DNA from: Chimonanthus salicifolius
Lineage: Eukaryota > Streptophyta > Magnoliopsida > Laurales > Calycanthaceae
NCBI GenBank assembly: GCA_013350335.1
Contig: CM023539.1
Span: 27,459,043-27,523,042 of the forward strand
DNA length: 64,000 bases
Reading direction: 5' to 3'
The notes under the pieces were generated by a model, which was given only the letters and a program-made list of their open reading frames with translations, was not told the origin of the DNA and did not search any database. Shown piece after piece: positions 36,491 through 49,245 of this stretch; positions within the stretch are counted from its first letter, which is position 1; each line of letters opens with the position of its first letter. The translations under genes and the position numbers were made by a program.

Positions 36491-39400
36491 CTTCACAATC
36501 TCTCTCTTTTTCACTTGTGATGTGGTTATTTATTATTATAATTTTTACCTTTTACAAATTTTTAAAGATTTTATAAATATTTAAATACTTTTAATTTATA
36601 GGATAAATATGCATATTTACTCACCAAAATTTAAATTTTTATTTCAACTTTTATAAATTTTACCTTTTATTAAGATTATATATATTTAAAGACTTTCTAC
36701 TAATATGCTAAATATGGATATTTTACTCAGGAGATTTTTTTTAATTTTTAGTTTACATGAATGTGAATTGACTTTGGATGCTTACTAATATCTTCAATTT
36801 TTATATAGGTTATCATGATGTCATTTCAATGACTATGAAATAAAAAAATTGACTGTTTGCTCTGAAATATTTCAAAATTTGGTTAAGTTGGTGGGGCTAA
36901 ATTTAGATGTGGACTATTTATATGTTTGCTCTTAAATATCTTGATTTTGATTGGGTGAATAAGGGTTAACATCAATATAGACAAATTGGTTGAATGTTTG
37001 AAGTTATTTTTATTTGAAATTTAATACCTGTAAAATTTGAATAAGTTTTATTAGAATTGTTTGAAATGGCAAAAGTTACAAATTTTCAACTAATAAGTGT
37101 TATTCTATTGACTGAATTTGAATATTTGTTCTCCATGTTTCTAATTTCTATTCAAATAATTGTATGTTAAATATAAATTTTCACTTGCCACTTTTTTCCA
37201 ATTTTTTTTTTTAAGTAATTGACTATTGAATTTGGATGTTTGCTCTCGAGTTCTGAATTTTATTGGTGTGACTTTGGGTTAAATTTGAATGTTTTATTTT
37301 CTTTTCTATAATTTAATTATTGTAAGAGATCCAATTAAAACTTATTAAATTGGACACTGGCTCAAAATATTTTAAAAAATATTCTAATTTAACAAGATGT
37401 TCAACCAAATAGCAATATTTCAATCTGTTAGATTTTGCAAATATTTCCAAACAACATTATTTCATTCTAACAGTATTTTTATCTACAATTTTTTAATTTG
37501 GCAAAATATTTCATTCCCATGTACACCATGTATCCTTGTTGGCCCCTGTTTTCCCCTAGCAGCTCCATCCTCGTTAAATTTCATGAAATCCTGTCCCGGT
37601 GGAGCCCATATGTCCACAAATCTCACTTTTCTCTTGTAACCACTCATGCATCCCTTCCCATGACGATAGGAGATTCGTTGGTGTACGACCCTTAAACTCG
37701 GTGTCAGAATGGAGCCAAACAATCTCCACTTTGCTCTCTGGAAAAGCTCACTAATCTCCGTTGATTTGCCTACGAAGATTCTAGAGTTCCTTTCTTTCCA
37801 TAGTGTCCACAATACTACAATTGGGATTGTGTTTCATGTAGCTTTCAGCCTAGGTGCGAGTCTCAATAGGAACCACAATCCCACTGAGCCTGCACAGGTT
37901 CTGTCAAGGACCCAAGGGACATCTAAGAGTTTGGCAAAGATTGTCCAAGAGTCCGAGCAACTGGGCAACTGACAAAGAGATGATCTAAATCTTCCTCCAC
38001 TAAATCACAAAGGGTACATCCAAGATCTTCCTCCAATCTCAGCAACCCTCTCCTCTTAAGCTCTATTCTAGTCAAAGCTCTTCCTTTTAACACGCACTAA
38101 AGAAAAATTTGAACCATTGGGGGAGCAACACCTTTCCAAGCCAAACTAGTGGTGTTCTCTTCATTAAGTTTCTGATGAAGCACCAAGTCCACCATTGAAT
38201 TGATTGAATGGATACCTGAAGAATCACCTGTACAAACAAGTTTCCCTTATCATCTAATGACGAGGGGAGCTCCCCCAACTGGGTTAAGTGGTATGTCCTA
38301 TTCCCGCATTCAAAGGATTTCAGTTCCCTTCTAAACTCAAGCTGCCAGGAAGTCTGATTATCCTTTGCCTTGTAGCAATCCTGTACTATGGCTCTTTTGT
38401 TCCTAGAAATCCTGTACAACCTTGGATATATTTCCTTTAAAGGCCTCTTCCCTAGCCACCTATCCTTCCAAAACAAAGTTCTGTCACCTCTCCCAACTAG
38501 AAGCCTAGTTTTGCCTCGTACATACTCCCCTCCATCTCCCTACCTTAACTTAATTTCCACCAGGCCATAACTTATGAGGAACCATTTTTCTTCAATTATC
38601 ACTTAGAGTGCATCCACTTTTCTCCTCCAAACTGTACCTAGTTGTCAAAATTCTTACCCACAGAGCCTCCCTCTCTTTCCCAAACCGCCATCCCAACCTA
38701 TCCTTCCAAAACAAAGTTCTGTCACCTCTCCCAACTAGAGGCCTACTTTTGTCTCGTACATACTCCCCGCCATCTCCCTACCTTAACTTAATTTCCACCA
38801 GGCCATAATTTATGAGGAACCCTTTTTCTTCAATTATCACTTAGAGTGCATCCACTTTTCTCCTCCAAACCGTACCTAGTTGTCAAAATTCTTACTTACA
38901 GAGCCTCCCTCTCTTTCCCAAACTGCCATCCCCACTTACACAACAGGGCTTGATTCCTAATCTGAAGTGGGACAAAAACCTAACCCTCTCTTGGATTTGG
39001 GTTTAAGGACCTTTGACCCATGTCCCCAAATGAACCTTCTTTTTCATCTCCTTCTCTCCCCAGAGAAATCTTTTGAAAATCAGTTCTATTTTCCCCACTA
39101 TTCCTTTTGGCATTTCGAAAATGGATAAATAGTAAATCTGAAGGTTCATTAGGACAAACTTGATGAGGGTAACCCCACCCCCATGAGAGAGTGATGCGGA
39201 CTTCGGTGTTGAAGAGGATGAGATCGTAGCTATGGCGTTGGATTTATGGAAAATTCCATTGAAAGACCGATGGGAATGAGTTCTATCAATTTCATGGAAA
39301 TTCAAGTAGAGATCTAAATTGGGCCCAGGCATTCAGCCCAAAGAAGTCAAGCAGGCCAGCAACAAGGCAGCTCAATCCAAGTCCAAAGCAAGGAAAGCAA

Positions 39401-42400
39401 GGCCCAAACTGTCAGGTCCAACAACCAATCTAGGCCATACGTCCCAACGATCCAGCTGGGGACCTGATTCTCTGAACGAGAGTGTGCTCAGTTGCTAACG
39501 ATGGAATTAAGAATTGTAATCAAGCTAGGATTAGGTTCTATGGGTCAGTCTTTAGTTAGGAAATTACTATTTTTATTATTTCCAAAAGCATTTTGTTACT
39601 TCTAGAATTAGGATTGTTATTTCAGTTTCATACGATGGGGAGGATCGGCTCCTTACAGTCGGTGGGTATTCCTATATAAAGGGGTTGTTTGTAGCCGAGA
39701 AACACAGGAAGTTCATGAATAAAATTTTATATTTTCTTAGCAAACAGTAGTTTGTTTTAGTGAGATTGATTATTGCAGACTGGTTGGAAGACAATTGCTG
39801 CAAAATCCAACGACTTCCTTTTTGAAATCAGCCCATGTCTTGGTGTTTGTCACACACACACCCTCTATTTAGTCCCAGACTGTTGCAACCTGTCACTGAC
39901 CAACGGTGCGGTGGATCTGATCTGGCGATTGCTAGGCAGAGCACGTCAACCAAGCTTGTTTCGTTGCTGCTGGGTATTTCCTTCTGGCTGTAGCGTGCTT
40001 ATACCCAGATATCCTGCTTGTCGGACTGTGCTATCCAGTGGCGACAACACCCTGAACAAGTCCTTGACCAGCGAACATTGCGTCGGGCCTGGGTGTGGTC
40101 GTTCATTCAAGCTGCATTAGCTGCTGGGTCTCTTGAGACCAGTTTGAGTTTAGTTCTGAACGGCAGTGACCCTTGGGTCAATCACTGGTTTGTTTGGCTG
40201 AGTGGGAACTTGCAAAAGAAGCCATCCTCCCAGGTTTGTTTCTGCAGTCCATTCAAGACCAGGATTTAATTTTGGTTATCTGCATCTATTCGAATCTGAT
40301 TCTTCCATTGATTAAAAGAAATGCTTCCGCTACGAAGTTGAATAAATAAAACCATAAAGTAGTGAAAATCATTAATTTAAACACTATTAACATGGTCTCA
40401 AAGCGGATCATCATGGGTTTTCTTCTATGGAAAACGTAAGTGATTTCTCATGGAAAATATGGGCATTTTTCTCATGGAAGACATGGTGAGAGAGGTAGAA
40501 GGTAGAGAACATTCCTTTGCAAGAAGAGGGGAGAAAACTTGAGAAACCCTTGGAGAAGGATCGAACATAGCTTGGTGCTGCTATGGAAGTAATTCGTTTG
40601 AGGGGGTTTGAAGAAAGAGATCAATGAGCTTTGTATTTTATGAGAGGAGGTGGGTTTCCAGCTGTAGAAGGATAAGATAAGAGACAAGATGGGTTTCTAA
40701 CGTGGATGAGTTGTATTTGGGTGGGTTTTGGCCCACTCTAAGGTATTTTATTACGGAGAGGCTTCTCAAAGCTCCGTGGGGTTGGCTTAAGGTGGATTCC
40801 AACGTGTAACACGAGCGGAAATTGAGTCTAATTATTTCTAAAGTCTAATTTCCCTAAATAATTTAACAATCATTTCACACAAGGCTCACAAATCAATCAT
40901 CGATAGAAAAAAATCATCAAAATTTCTAAACTACATTAATTTTCCTCGACTAAATGACCCAGATCGGGTCAGGCCATTATACTATCCTCTGTCATGCATC
41001 ACCACTGCTGTCGCCTGATCTGTTGACCGTTGTGCTTGGGGTGAGTGAAAAAGTTAGAGGTTGCTGGGAGCTTGGTGACCCAGGTCATCAGCAGAGACGT
41101 GAGGTTTCTGGAGTCGGGGCTTTGACATGTGAAAGGATGGGCTATGACCCAAACGAGGAGGAAGTAGGCCTCTCTCACTTGGGTCGACGTTGGAAGCCTA
41201 GAACATCCATGACCCGACGCCTCGTGACGATGGGCCGAGACTGGCCTAGGTCCATACTCGAGAGGCTGACCCAAAATCCAGCGAGCCCTTTCATCTGTCA
41301 TAAGTTCCTTGACTTGTGCCACATGTGCCACCTTTTCCCCTTCTTCATTTAAAACCTGTATCAGGGCATTCCATTCGTTGGCTACACCGTCTTCCTCAAC
41401 AAGCCTCGTCTCAATGGCCGTTTCCAAGGTTGTCAAATACGAATCGTAATGTGAATCGGTCTAGGGGTCTGAATCATGAATCGTAAATCGTAGAATCGTA
41501 AGATTTATAACATTTTGTTCAATTCCTATAACATATAAGTAAATATGCATACACATAAATATATGACAAAATGTACCAACTCAAAATGAAATCAAAATGC
41601 ATTAGAAGTGAAGTTTTTACATTCCAAAATACAAAACATCTAATATTCTAAAGAATGTTATTGTCATCAATCATCATTGTCATCAATATCATCTAAAACA
41701 TCTAAGTAGGATGAAGATAAAATGTCTCTTCTATCTTCCACATCTCCCTCACTAATTTCTTCAACGCTTTCCTCCTCTCCTTCAACTGTCTTTCGCTTTC
41801 TTGAATAAACCCCTGTTAATAGAAAAATCAAATATTTTATAAATTTTGTATTCTAAAATCTAAATATAATATACCTATCTTCAAGAGTTTAAAAGGCTTA
41901 CTCGTTTCTTCCTCATTAAACATCTCGTCGGCTTGCAACCAAGAATTGTCTTCTGGAAGAGCTGGATCTTATTTTTCAGTTATCCATTTATCATCAGATT
42001 CCACATCCGATAGGCAAATAGAATGACAATCTTTCTTTGAATCTCTTAAAGTTTGTCTCACTTGTAATTGTAAATTGTATTTTACAAATACAAGGGCATT
42101 CATCCTTTTTGCCTCTAACCTATTCCTCCTCTTCGTATGAATCTAAAAAATAATCAAAGTATCAAACATACAAGATTATTATCTCCACTTCTTAAACAAA
42201 TGTTAAACATTTGTATTGATTTAATTAAAGCTAGAAATAAAATATACTTGGTCAAACACACTCCAATTTCACTCACACCCAGTTGTACTGCAAGTTAAAG
42301 TCAGAATTCTTATCGCAACACGTTGCAATTCTTTATTTTCATCATATAATCATCCCACCAAATGGCTATAAAATATGAGATAAAAAATCAAATTCCAAAT

Positions 42401-45400
42401 TTAAATAATAAATGAGTAAATAGTAAATAACTAAATACTAAATAGTAAATACCTGGTTGTTTTCTCTTCCTTGTTGCTATGGTCATCTTATCCCCAAACA
42501 ATCCTTTTCCAGTTTTGAAATTATACAATTGTCCATCAATCTTAATCCTCTCATCCATGTCTATAGCCAACTTATCAAGGCATTGATATAACCCCCTTTT
42601 AATTTCAACATCTAGACTAAATGATTCATCGTAGTGGAAAGAAGGATTCAAATAATAAGCAGTTGCATGCAAAGGATGGTGGAGTTGTTGATTCCAACGA
42701 GCATCTATCAAGGCTCAGTATGGTTCGTATTTCTTTTAATCATTGTTCAATCTCTTTGCAATCTTCTCCTTGGCTCGATCCATGCCCTCATATATATATA
42801 CACATACATATATATACACATACATATATATACACATACATATATATACACATACATACATATACACATACATATATATACACATACATACATATATACA
42901 TATCCCATTGCCGGTTTTTCATCTCCATCAACTAATCAAAGCAATTTTACAAGAGGCATTCCAACCTTGGTACAAAATTTAACACGATTCCAAAACTTAC
43001 TATAAAAAATCAAATCATTCACTTTTTCCCCCCCTCCAGTCTTGGACAGAGGCATTAAATTCCATTCATCCGAGCTAAACATTTTTTGTAGGCCAGATTT
43101 GCATTTTAGTATGTTTTTCAATGTAAGGTAGCTTGTTGCAAATCTTGTTATTGCTGGCCTAACTAATTCACAATTTTTCGTGAAATGCCTCATTAAGTTT
43201 AGTACCAAACCATGACCATAAATGAATTTTGCAATTGATTTTGCATCAGAAATTGTAGATGACTCCAACTTCCGTTTCCTTATATCTTCTAGCATAAGAT
43301 CAATGCAATGTACTGCACATGAAGCCCAAAATAATTGTTTCCTTCTGCCCATCAAAATTTCACCGGCCCTTACATATGGTGCTGCATTATCGGTGACAAT
43401 TTGCACAACATTTTCCACGCCTACCTCTTCTATGACTGAATCTATAAGGTTGGACAAGTTCTCTGTATTCTTGGAAATTGAAGAGGGGTCAACACTTCTA
43501 AAAAATACACTCCCCATTTGACTATTGAAAAGGAAATTAGTAAAAGACCGATTCTTCCCATCAGTCCAACCATCTATCATAATTGTGCACCCTTTTTTTG
43601 CCCATTCGTTTCTATGATTTTCCAACATTTTCTCTACAGTTTCAACTTCGATTTTGAGATAAGTATTTCTTATCTCATGATATGTTGGGGGTTTCAAACC
43701 CTTTCCAAAGTTCCCAATTGATTCACACATGGGTTCGAAAAATGGACTATTTACCAAATTGAAGGGGAGGGCATTTGCATAGAAGAATCGACAAATATTA
43801 AGGTAAGCAGTTGTTCTATCTTCTTTTTTTCAAACTCTATTAAGAGTTGTTTGTTTCTTATCATCCTCCAAATTCACAAAGTTTTCCATCAGTCCTTTCC
43901 TTTTTGTTGTGTTCTTATCATCAAAGTAAAATTCAGGTCTTCCAGCCTGCATTTGAGCCTTTCTTTTTCTCCTTTTTGTGTCCACATTGTGCCCCATCAA
44001 CTCAAGACATTTTTTGGTCACCGATTCTGGACATTTATCACATGCTGATACGTCCTTTTTTATTTTTCCTAAATGATTTTTCATCCGATAAATACCACCA
44101 TACATTTTTTTTTTTTACAAAAATTGCATTGCACATGCAAATGATTGCCCGGTTCCACCCTAGTACAAAACTGTCTTGTTTCATCTTGTCTGTCATTCCC
44201 ACTGCTACTTCGTTGACCTCAGACCATTTTAACAGTTTTTACTCTTTACAAATTTGTAAAGCCGCATCCAAAACAATATCATCCCAAAAAAGGCATAAAA
44301 ATAAGTTAATATGATATTAAAATATATTTACAACATTATGTAAATACTAAATAATAAAACACAGTGACATAAAACAACAATCTCCTACAGATTAGAAGCA
44401 TATAAAATAGCTCAGATTAGAACTTGGAAGTATATAAAACAACAATAAACTACAGATTAGAAGCATAGTTGACAGTTAAACAAAAATGACTGCAAGAAGA
44501 AGAAGAAGAAGAAGAAGAAGAAGCAGAAGAAGCTGAAGAAGCAGCAGAAGAAACAGAAGAAGCAGCAGAAGAAATAGAAGAAACAAAAGCAGCAGCAGAA
44601 ACTGAAGAAGAAGAAAAGCATCAGCAGAAGAAACCAAGCAGCAACAACAAATGAAGAAGACGAAAAGAAGAAAAGAAGTAGAAGCAGAAGAAGAGAAGAA
44701 GCAGCAGCAGCAGCAGCAGAAGAAGACGAAGAAGAAGAAAAGAAGAAGAAGAAGATGAAGAGGAACAAAAACAGAGGAAGAAAGAAGAAGACGAAGAGAA
44801 GATGAAAAGAAAAACGAAAATCAGAGGAAGAAGAAGAAAGACAGAATAGAAAAACGAAAAAAGGAGGAAGAAGAAGAAGAAGAAGAAGAGAAGAAAGGAA
44901 AATACAGACATACCTTGCACTTGCGAAGGGTTGCAGAAGGAAAGCTTGGAGAATGCAGCAAGCCAGCAACGAGCAAGGCGCAGAGGAGGGAAGGCAGAGA
45001 GGTGAAAAGTTTTCGTGTAGCCGAAGAGATGAAGAGCCGGGTAGGTGAAAAGTCTTGTCTTTCCTTTTCCATTTAGAATGTCGAGAGGATTTAAACATTT
45101 TAATATTTCGATTTTTTTTTAAAAAAAAAACACTACGTCATTTCCTCTTGCACTCCTTCGTGGTTCGAATTGCACGATTCACGATTCGTGTAAAAAACGT
45201 ATTTTTTTCAATTAATTTTGATTTTATACCAATTTGAACCATAAGACCTTCCGATTCGACTCATGAATCGCACGATTTCGACAACCTTGGTTGTTTCCAT
45301 CCGTTGCTGCAGTTGCGCAACTACGCCTAATGGAAAGGTTGTCTTCTTGGAAACCATTTCCAATGCATGCATGACACGTGGCTGATCTTGCAACGGTCAA

Positions 45401-48400
45401 AAGTTGCTTGGGTTCAATGCCTTCAGCTCCGGGGGAGAGCGAAGACTCCCGATTGCTTTTCCGGCCTCTGATGGATGAGCGGCTCTTCGTCTACCTCCTT
45501 CAAGGCTATATCAAATACTTTCCCATTGAGGATGAGCCGAACCGAATCAGGCAACCTTTCATGGATTCCGGCCTCTATTAAGAGATTAAGGGTGGAGCAG
45601 TCCTCCTAGTACATATTTGTGCAATCCACATCTGTGAGTTGCTCAAATGCTGTCCAAAAGCCCTAATTAAGGTTTTCGACCGTCCTTCCAAGGGAAATCC
45701 GTAGCACCTCACCCTAGCCAATCTTTTGTGGAAAAAAAGATCAAAGGTCCATCATCTCAGAATTCTGATTCCCCCAACTCCGTTAATGCCCTAAGAAGTT
45801 GCACCACCTTAGCCTCCGATTGCATGGATACCAAGAAACACCTATCTCCTATCTTGCCAATCATTGGATTTGAATGGCCATTTCAAAGCAGGAGATGATG
45901 TTTATCTGCCTGGGACAAATACCCTACTGTTGAGATGACAACTGCCTTTGAGAGCCACCCCTATTGAGTTTTCCTTTTCCTTTGGTATCATCAACTCAAT
46001 TTCTCTAATTTTCTCTGGAGTGTCCCTCTTCACACCTACTGACCCCTTCTCCTGCACCTGAGAGAGGTTTTTAACCACCTTTATCCAACACCAATCGCCA
46101 AAAGCAGTCTTGTTTTTTGGCATATCTCTCTCACTAACTGATTTCTTCTAAGCTACTACCTGGGGACTTTTGCTGGTTCGACCCTCTTTGAAGTAGCAGA
46201 ATCTTGGACTCACCTGGGTGGAGAACCCCTGTTGAAATGAGCTGGGTTCACCTGCAACTTCCTGTCTTCCAGCTCAAAGCCCTTCAGATCCTTAACCACC
46301 TTCTCTACCTGAACACCAAAATCCCTCCTCACAAAAGCGAAGGTTCTCCCTACCACGTCTTTCTTCCTGGGAATGAAAGAGTCTACGACTGTTCCCCATT
46401 GCCTGAAGGAACCTTGTGGCCAGCTGTTGGGGGTGAGCTCCAACAGGTTCGAAACAAAAAGGGTGACGGAAGTTCTTTCTCTGCTGCTGCCACGTCGTCG
46501 TCCTTCTGCCTACTGCCACCCCTTCTCGTCATCTTCCTCCTGCTGCCCCTGCTGGTCTTTATCCTCTCCTCGGGTCTTCAGGTGAGAAAACTCTCGTCCC
46601 TGCTCTCTCTCTCTCTCATAATCAACTGCTTTATTATGTGTGAATCATGGATATTGGTTGCAGATCATTTAGGCTTCAAAACATACTTTTGCATTTTAAT
46701 AATAGTATCCATCTAGCAATTAGATTTGGGGTTTCAATATTTTGATCTCTCCTGAGGTAGTGGTTGCCTAGTGGGAAGCTCTCGATTGCTTTGCCATTCA
46801 AAATAGGTCTCACAATGATCAATCTGATGGACTGAAGAATGGGTCCTCCTGATGTCAATACCGGATATTCCTATTGAAAATAAGAGAGACGATGCATAAT
46901 AACATTTTCTTGGAAGGTCAATAAGAATTATTGTAAAAAATTGCAGTAAACTAAGAAAGGAAGAAAACAAGAAGAGAAAAAAAGAAGATATTCTCCTGCT
47001 TTCAATGTGTTCTGTCCGACAAAGTTGATGTTAATGAAGCAAGAGTCAGCTGTCTCATTTTCGCTTTGATTAATTGTGGAACATGTTACTGTCCAACTTG
47101 TTACAATACCAAAGTTCTCATCAAAGATAAGTATATGCCTCATCCAATGACATTCTTAAGGTTGTCTTTTCCTGTAAGATCTCTAGAGCAACGGCTTGAG
47201 AAAGATGGAGGCCCTACAAAGTATTTCAGGTTCCATTTTTGAATATTTCCCTAACTGCTGTTTCCGAAATTCTCTGCCTTGCTATATGGTGAACATTAAT
47301 GGCTCTTCCATGCCAGAAAGGTCTGGCTTTTCACTGGAGATATCTTCCAGGTTTAGTTTTGTAAATAAGTACCACTTCAAAGTTGCTTTTTCTGCAATAG
47401 TAGATTTGGAGATTTAGGTCTTTTAAACACCGTTTGATTATTATGTCTTCTGAAAAAAAGAGAGTACTTCTTGATTTTAAAAACGTTATTCTTCAAATTT
47501 GACAGAGCCACTAACAGAATAATTTCTAGAAATGTGAACATCATAAATTGCCATGAGCCTTGTATATTTGCTGTTACTGGAATCATATCAATACCAATTT
47601 GATGAGCATTTGGAAGTGTTAGATACTTAGCTCGTTATATACACCAAATGCCTATTTATACCGGAACCAGGCACTAGAGTCAATGAGATCATGGACTCCC
47701 AATTACTGAAAGCACATCAATTGAGATCATAGCTGATCTTCAGCAAGTTTTTCTAATGTCCTTTGTCTACCTATCTCCCCTTAATTTTTTAGTTAATTTT
47801 CTTCCATTTTTTTTTTCAGGTCTTTCCTTTATTCATGTCAGAACATGAGTTTTCAATTTTACTAGGCAATTGAATATTTTGGGCAATCTATTGTCACCAT
47901 TTTGGATCCCATTGTAGCTGTTATTGGTTTGAATCATTTAAAACATGTTCTTTTGGATAGATAAAGAAACTACTTTTTACTAGTCGTTGGGTATATAAAA
48001 TGACAAATAAAACAAATTCCAACAAGCTAATGTTATAGGTGTTCACTGCGGGTAATGATATTATGGTGTCTGGCAGATCTATGGTGATCCTGAAGCAGCT
48101 GACATTTTATTTACTTCTGGTGCAAACATTGATGTTGTTGGCATAAACATCACCACCCAAATCATGCTAACAGGTTTCACTTCCATCTGCTATTGAATTT
48201 TATATTTGATACCGTGATACTTTACTATGTAATTGGTGCAGGTAGCTGTGTGCAAACATTGATGATTTAGCTGTTTTAGTTAACAATGCAGCAGATGTAG
48301 TGATGCAGCACATCACGTGTGACACACACGTGAGGCCTAAAACAAACAAGTCAAAAGGGGAATAAAATTCTAAAAGGAGTAAAACTCCTTTCCCAACCCA

Positions 48401-49211
48401 TCTCTCCTCCCTTTCTTAACCCATCTCTTCCGTTCTTTCCTTCTTCCCTTATTTCTTCACCGCATCGGCACCGACAATGGCGACGGAAGTGGCGAAGGTG
48501 CCGACAACCCCGACAAATCAGGCACCTCTTTCTATTCTCCTTTATTTTCTTATCCTTTCCTTGTTTAATTTTACTTCCTATTTTTGTGTTTAGGGTATGT
48601 ATATAAATACCCCTTTTTGTAGATTGTAAGGGATAGAATTGATTAATTAATAAAATAGATTGAGATTCTTCTCTGCTGTTTGTGTTTGTTCTTGATTTCT
48701 CTTTGGGTTTTGCACACGCCGGCATTCGTCTGCAACCCGTCGAGTTTGTCTTCTCCATCCTCTGCCTACAAGCAGCAGGCTGGGTTTTCCGCCGGATCTG
48801 TAAGCACCATCGCCCGCTCGTTGGTGTCTCTGCTGTTCTGCGTCATATTGCAGCCAGACCTGTCATACTGGTAGTGCTTCAGATATTGAAGCCAGGTTCG
48901 TCCACTTCTTCCTTTCACCCATCCCCTTACTCCACTTCAGCCCCATACTGCCTATTCTTCATTATCCAGTCTTCTTATCTCACACCAACCAGATTCATCT
49001 CCATTTACCAATAGCCATCTCTTTATTCTATTACCAGTAGCTTCCCTTTATAAACATCTCCACCCAACTTTGGCCGTACCATTATAACTTCATATCACCA
49101 TTTACCCATTTTAATTTCCATTGACCCGGTTCCATATTCATTAGAACTCAGATTACACTCAAACTTTATAAATCCGATCCCCGCTGCGTCAAGTGGTATT
49201 CAGAGCCTAGG

Positions 49212-49245
<34 letters not shown>

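Larger units (their letters stand above)
41425..45289 (-). mobile_element. hAT transposon, 3.9 kb, with degenerate transposase
   Basis: The terminal inverted repeat CAAGGTTGTC is perfect at both ends (41425 and 45289) and continues imperfectly with GAATCG motifs. The 8-bp flanks GCCGTTTC (41417-41424) and GTTGTTTC (45290-45297) agree at 6 of 8 positions, consistent with an aged hAT target duplication. Inside is a minus-strand hAT transposase. It interrupts an L1 ORF1 remnant. Confidence 0.85.
40999..46443 (-). pseudogene. L1 LINE ORF1 remnant, interrupted by a hAT transposon
   Basis: Minus strand, starting near 46443: an RRM-like domain ([21 protein letters not shown], then [18 protein letters not shown]) of the type found in plant L1 ORF1 proteins. 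It continues through degraded frames (45400-46123) to QLQQRMETT at about 45300. After the hAT element the same reading direction resumes as [24 protein letters not shown] at 41430 and runs on to about 41000. ORF1 proteins bind LINE RNA. It may belong to the same LINE as 37480-39190, but the region between lacks endonuclease and most RT, so this is unproven. Confidence 0.55.

Noticed and set aside
40970..41000. Possible minus-strand Gypsy LTR edge (TATAATGGCCTGACCC after GAGGATAG)
   Set aside because: The start is not canonical TG, no other end or TSD could be found.
42621..43005. Overlapping Tyr/Ile/His-rich ORFs
   Set aside because: Translations of the ATATACACATAC repeat within the hAT transposase.
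44457..45098. 213-codon minus-strand ORF rich in Leu, Ser and Phe
   Set aside because: It is the reverse reading of the GAA/CAG polypurine tract; no domain and no start context.
48351..48758. 135-codon ORF repeated at 53664-54065
   Set aside because: It lies antisense in both LTRs of the CRM-like element; duplication reflects LTR identity, not a gene family.
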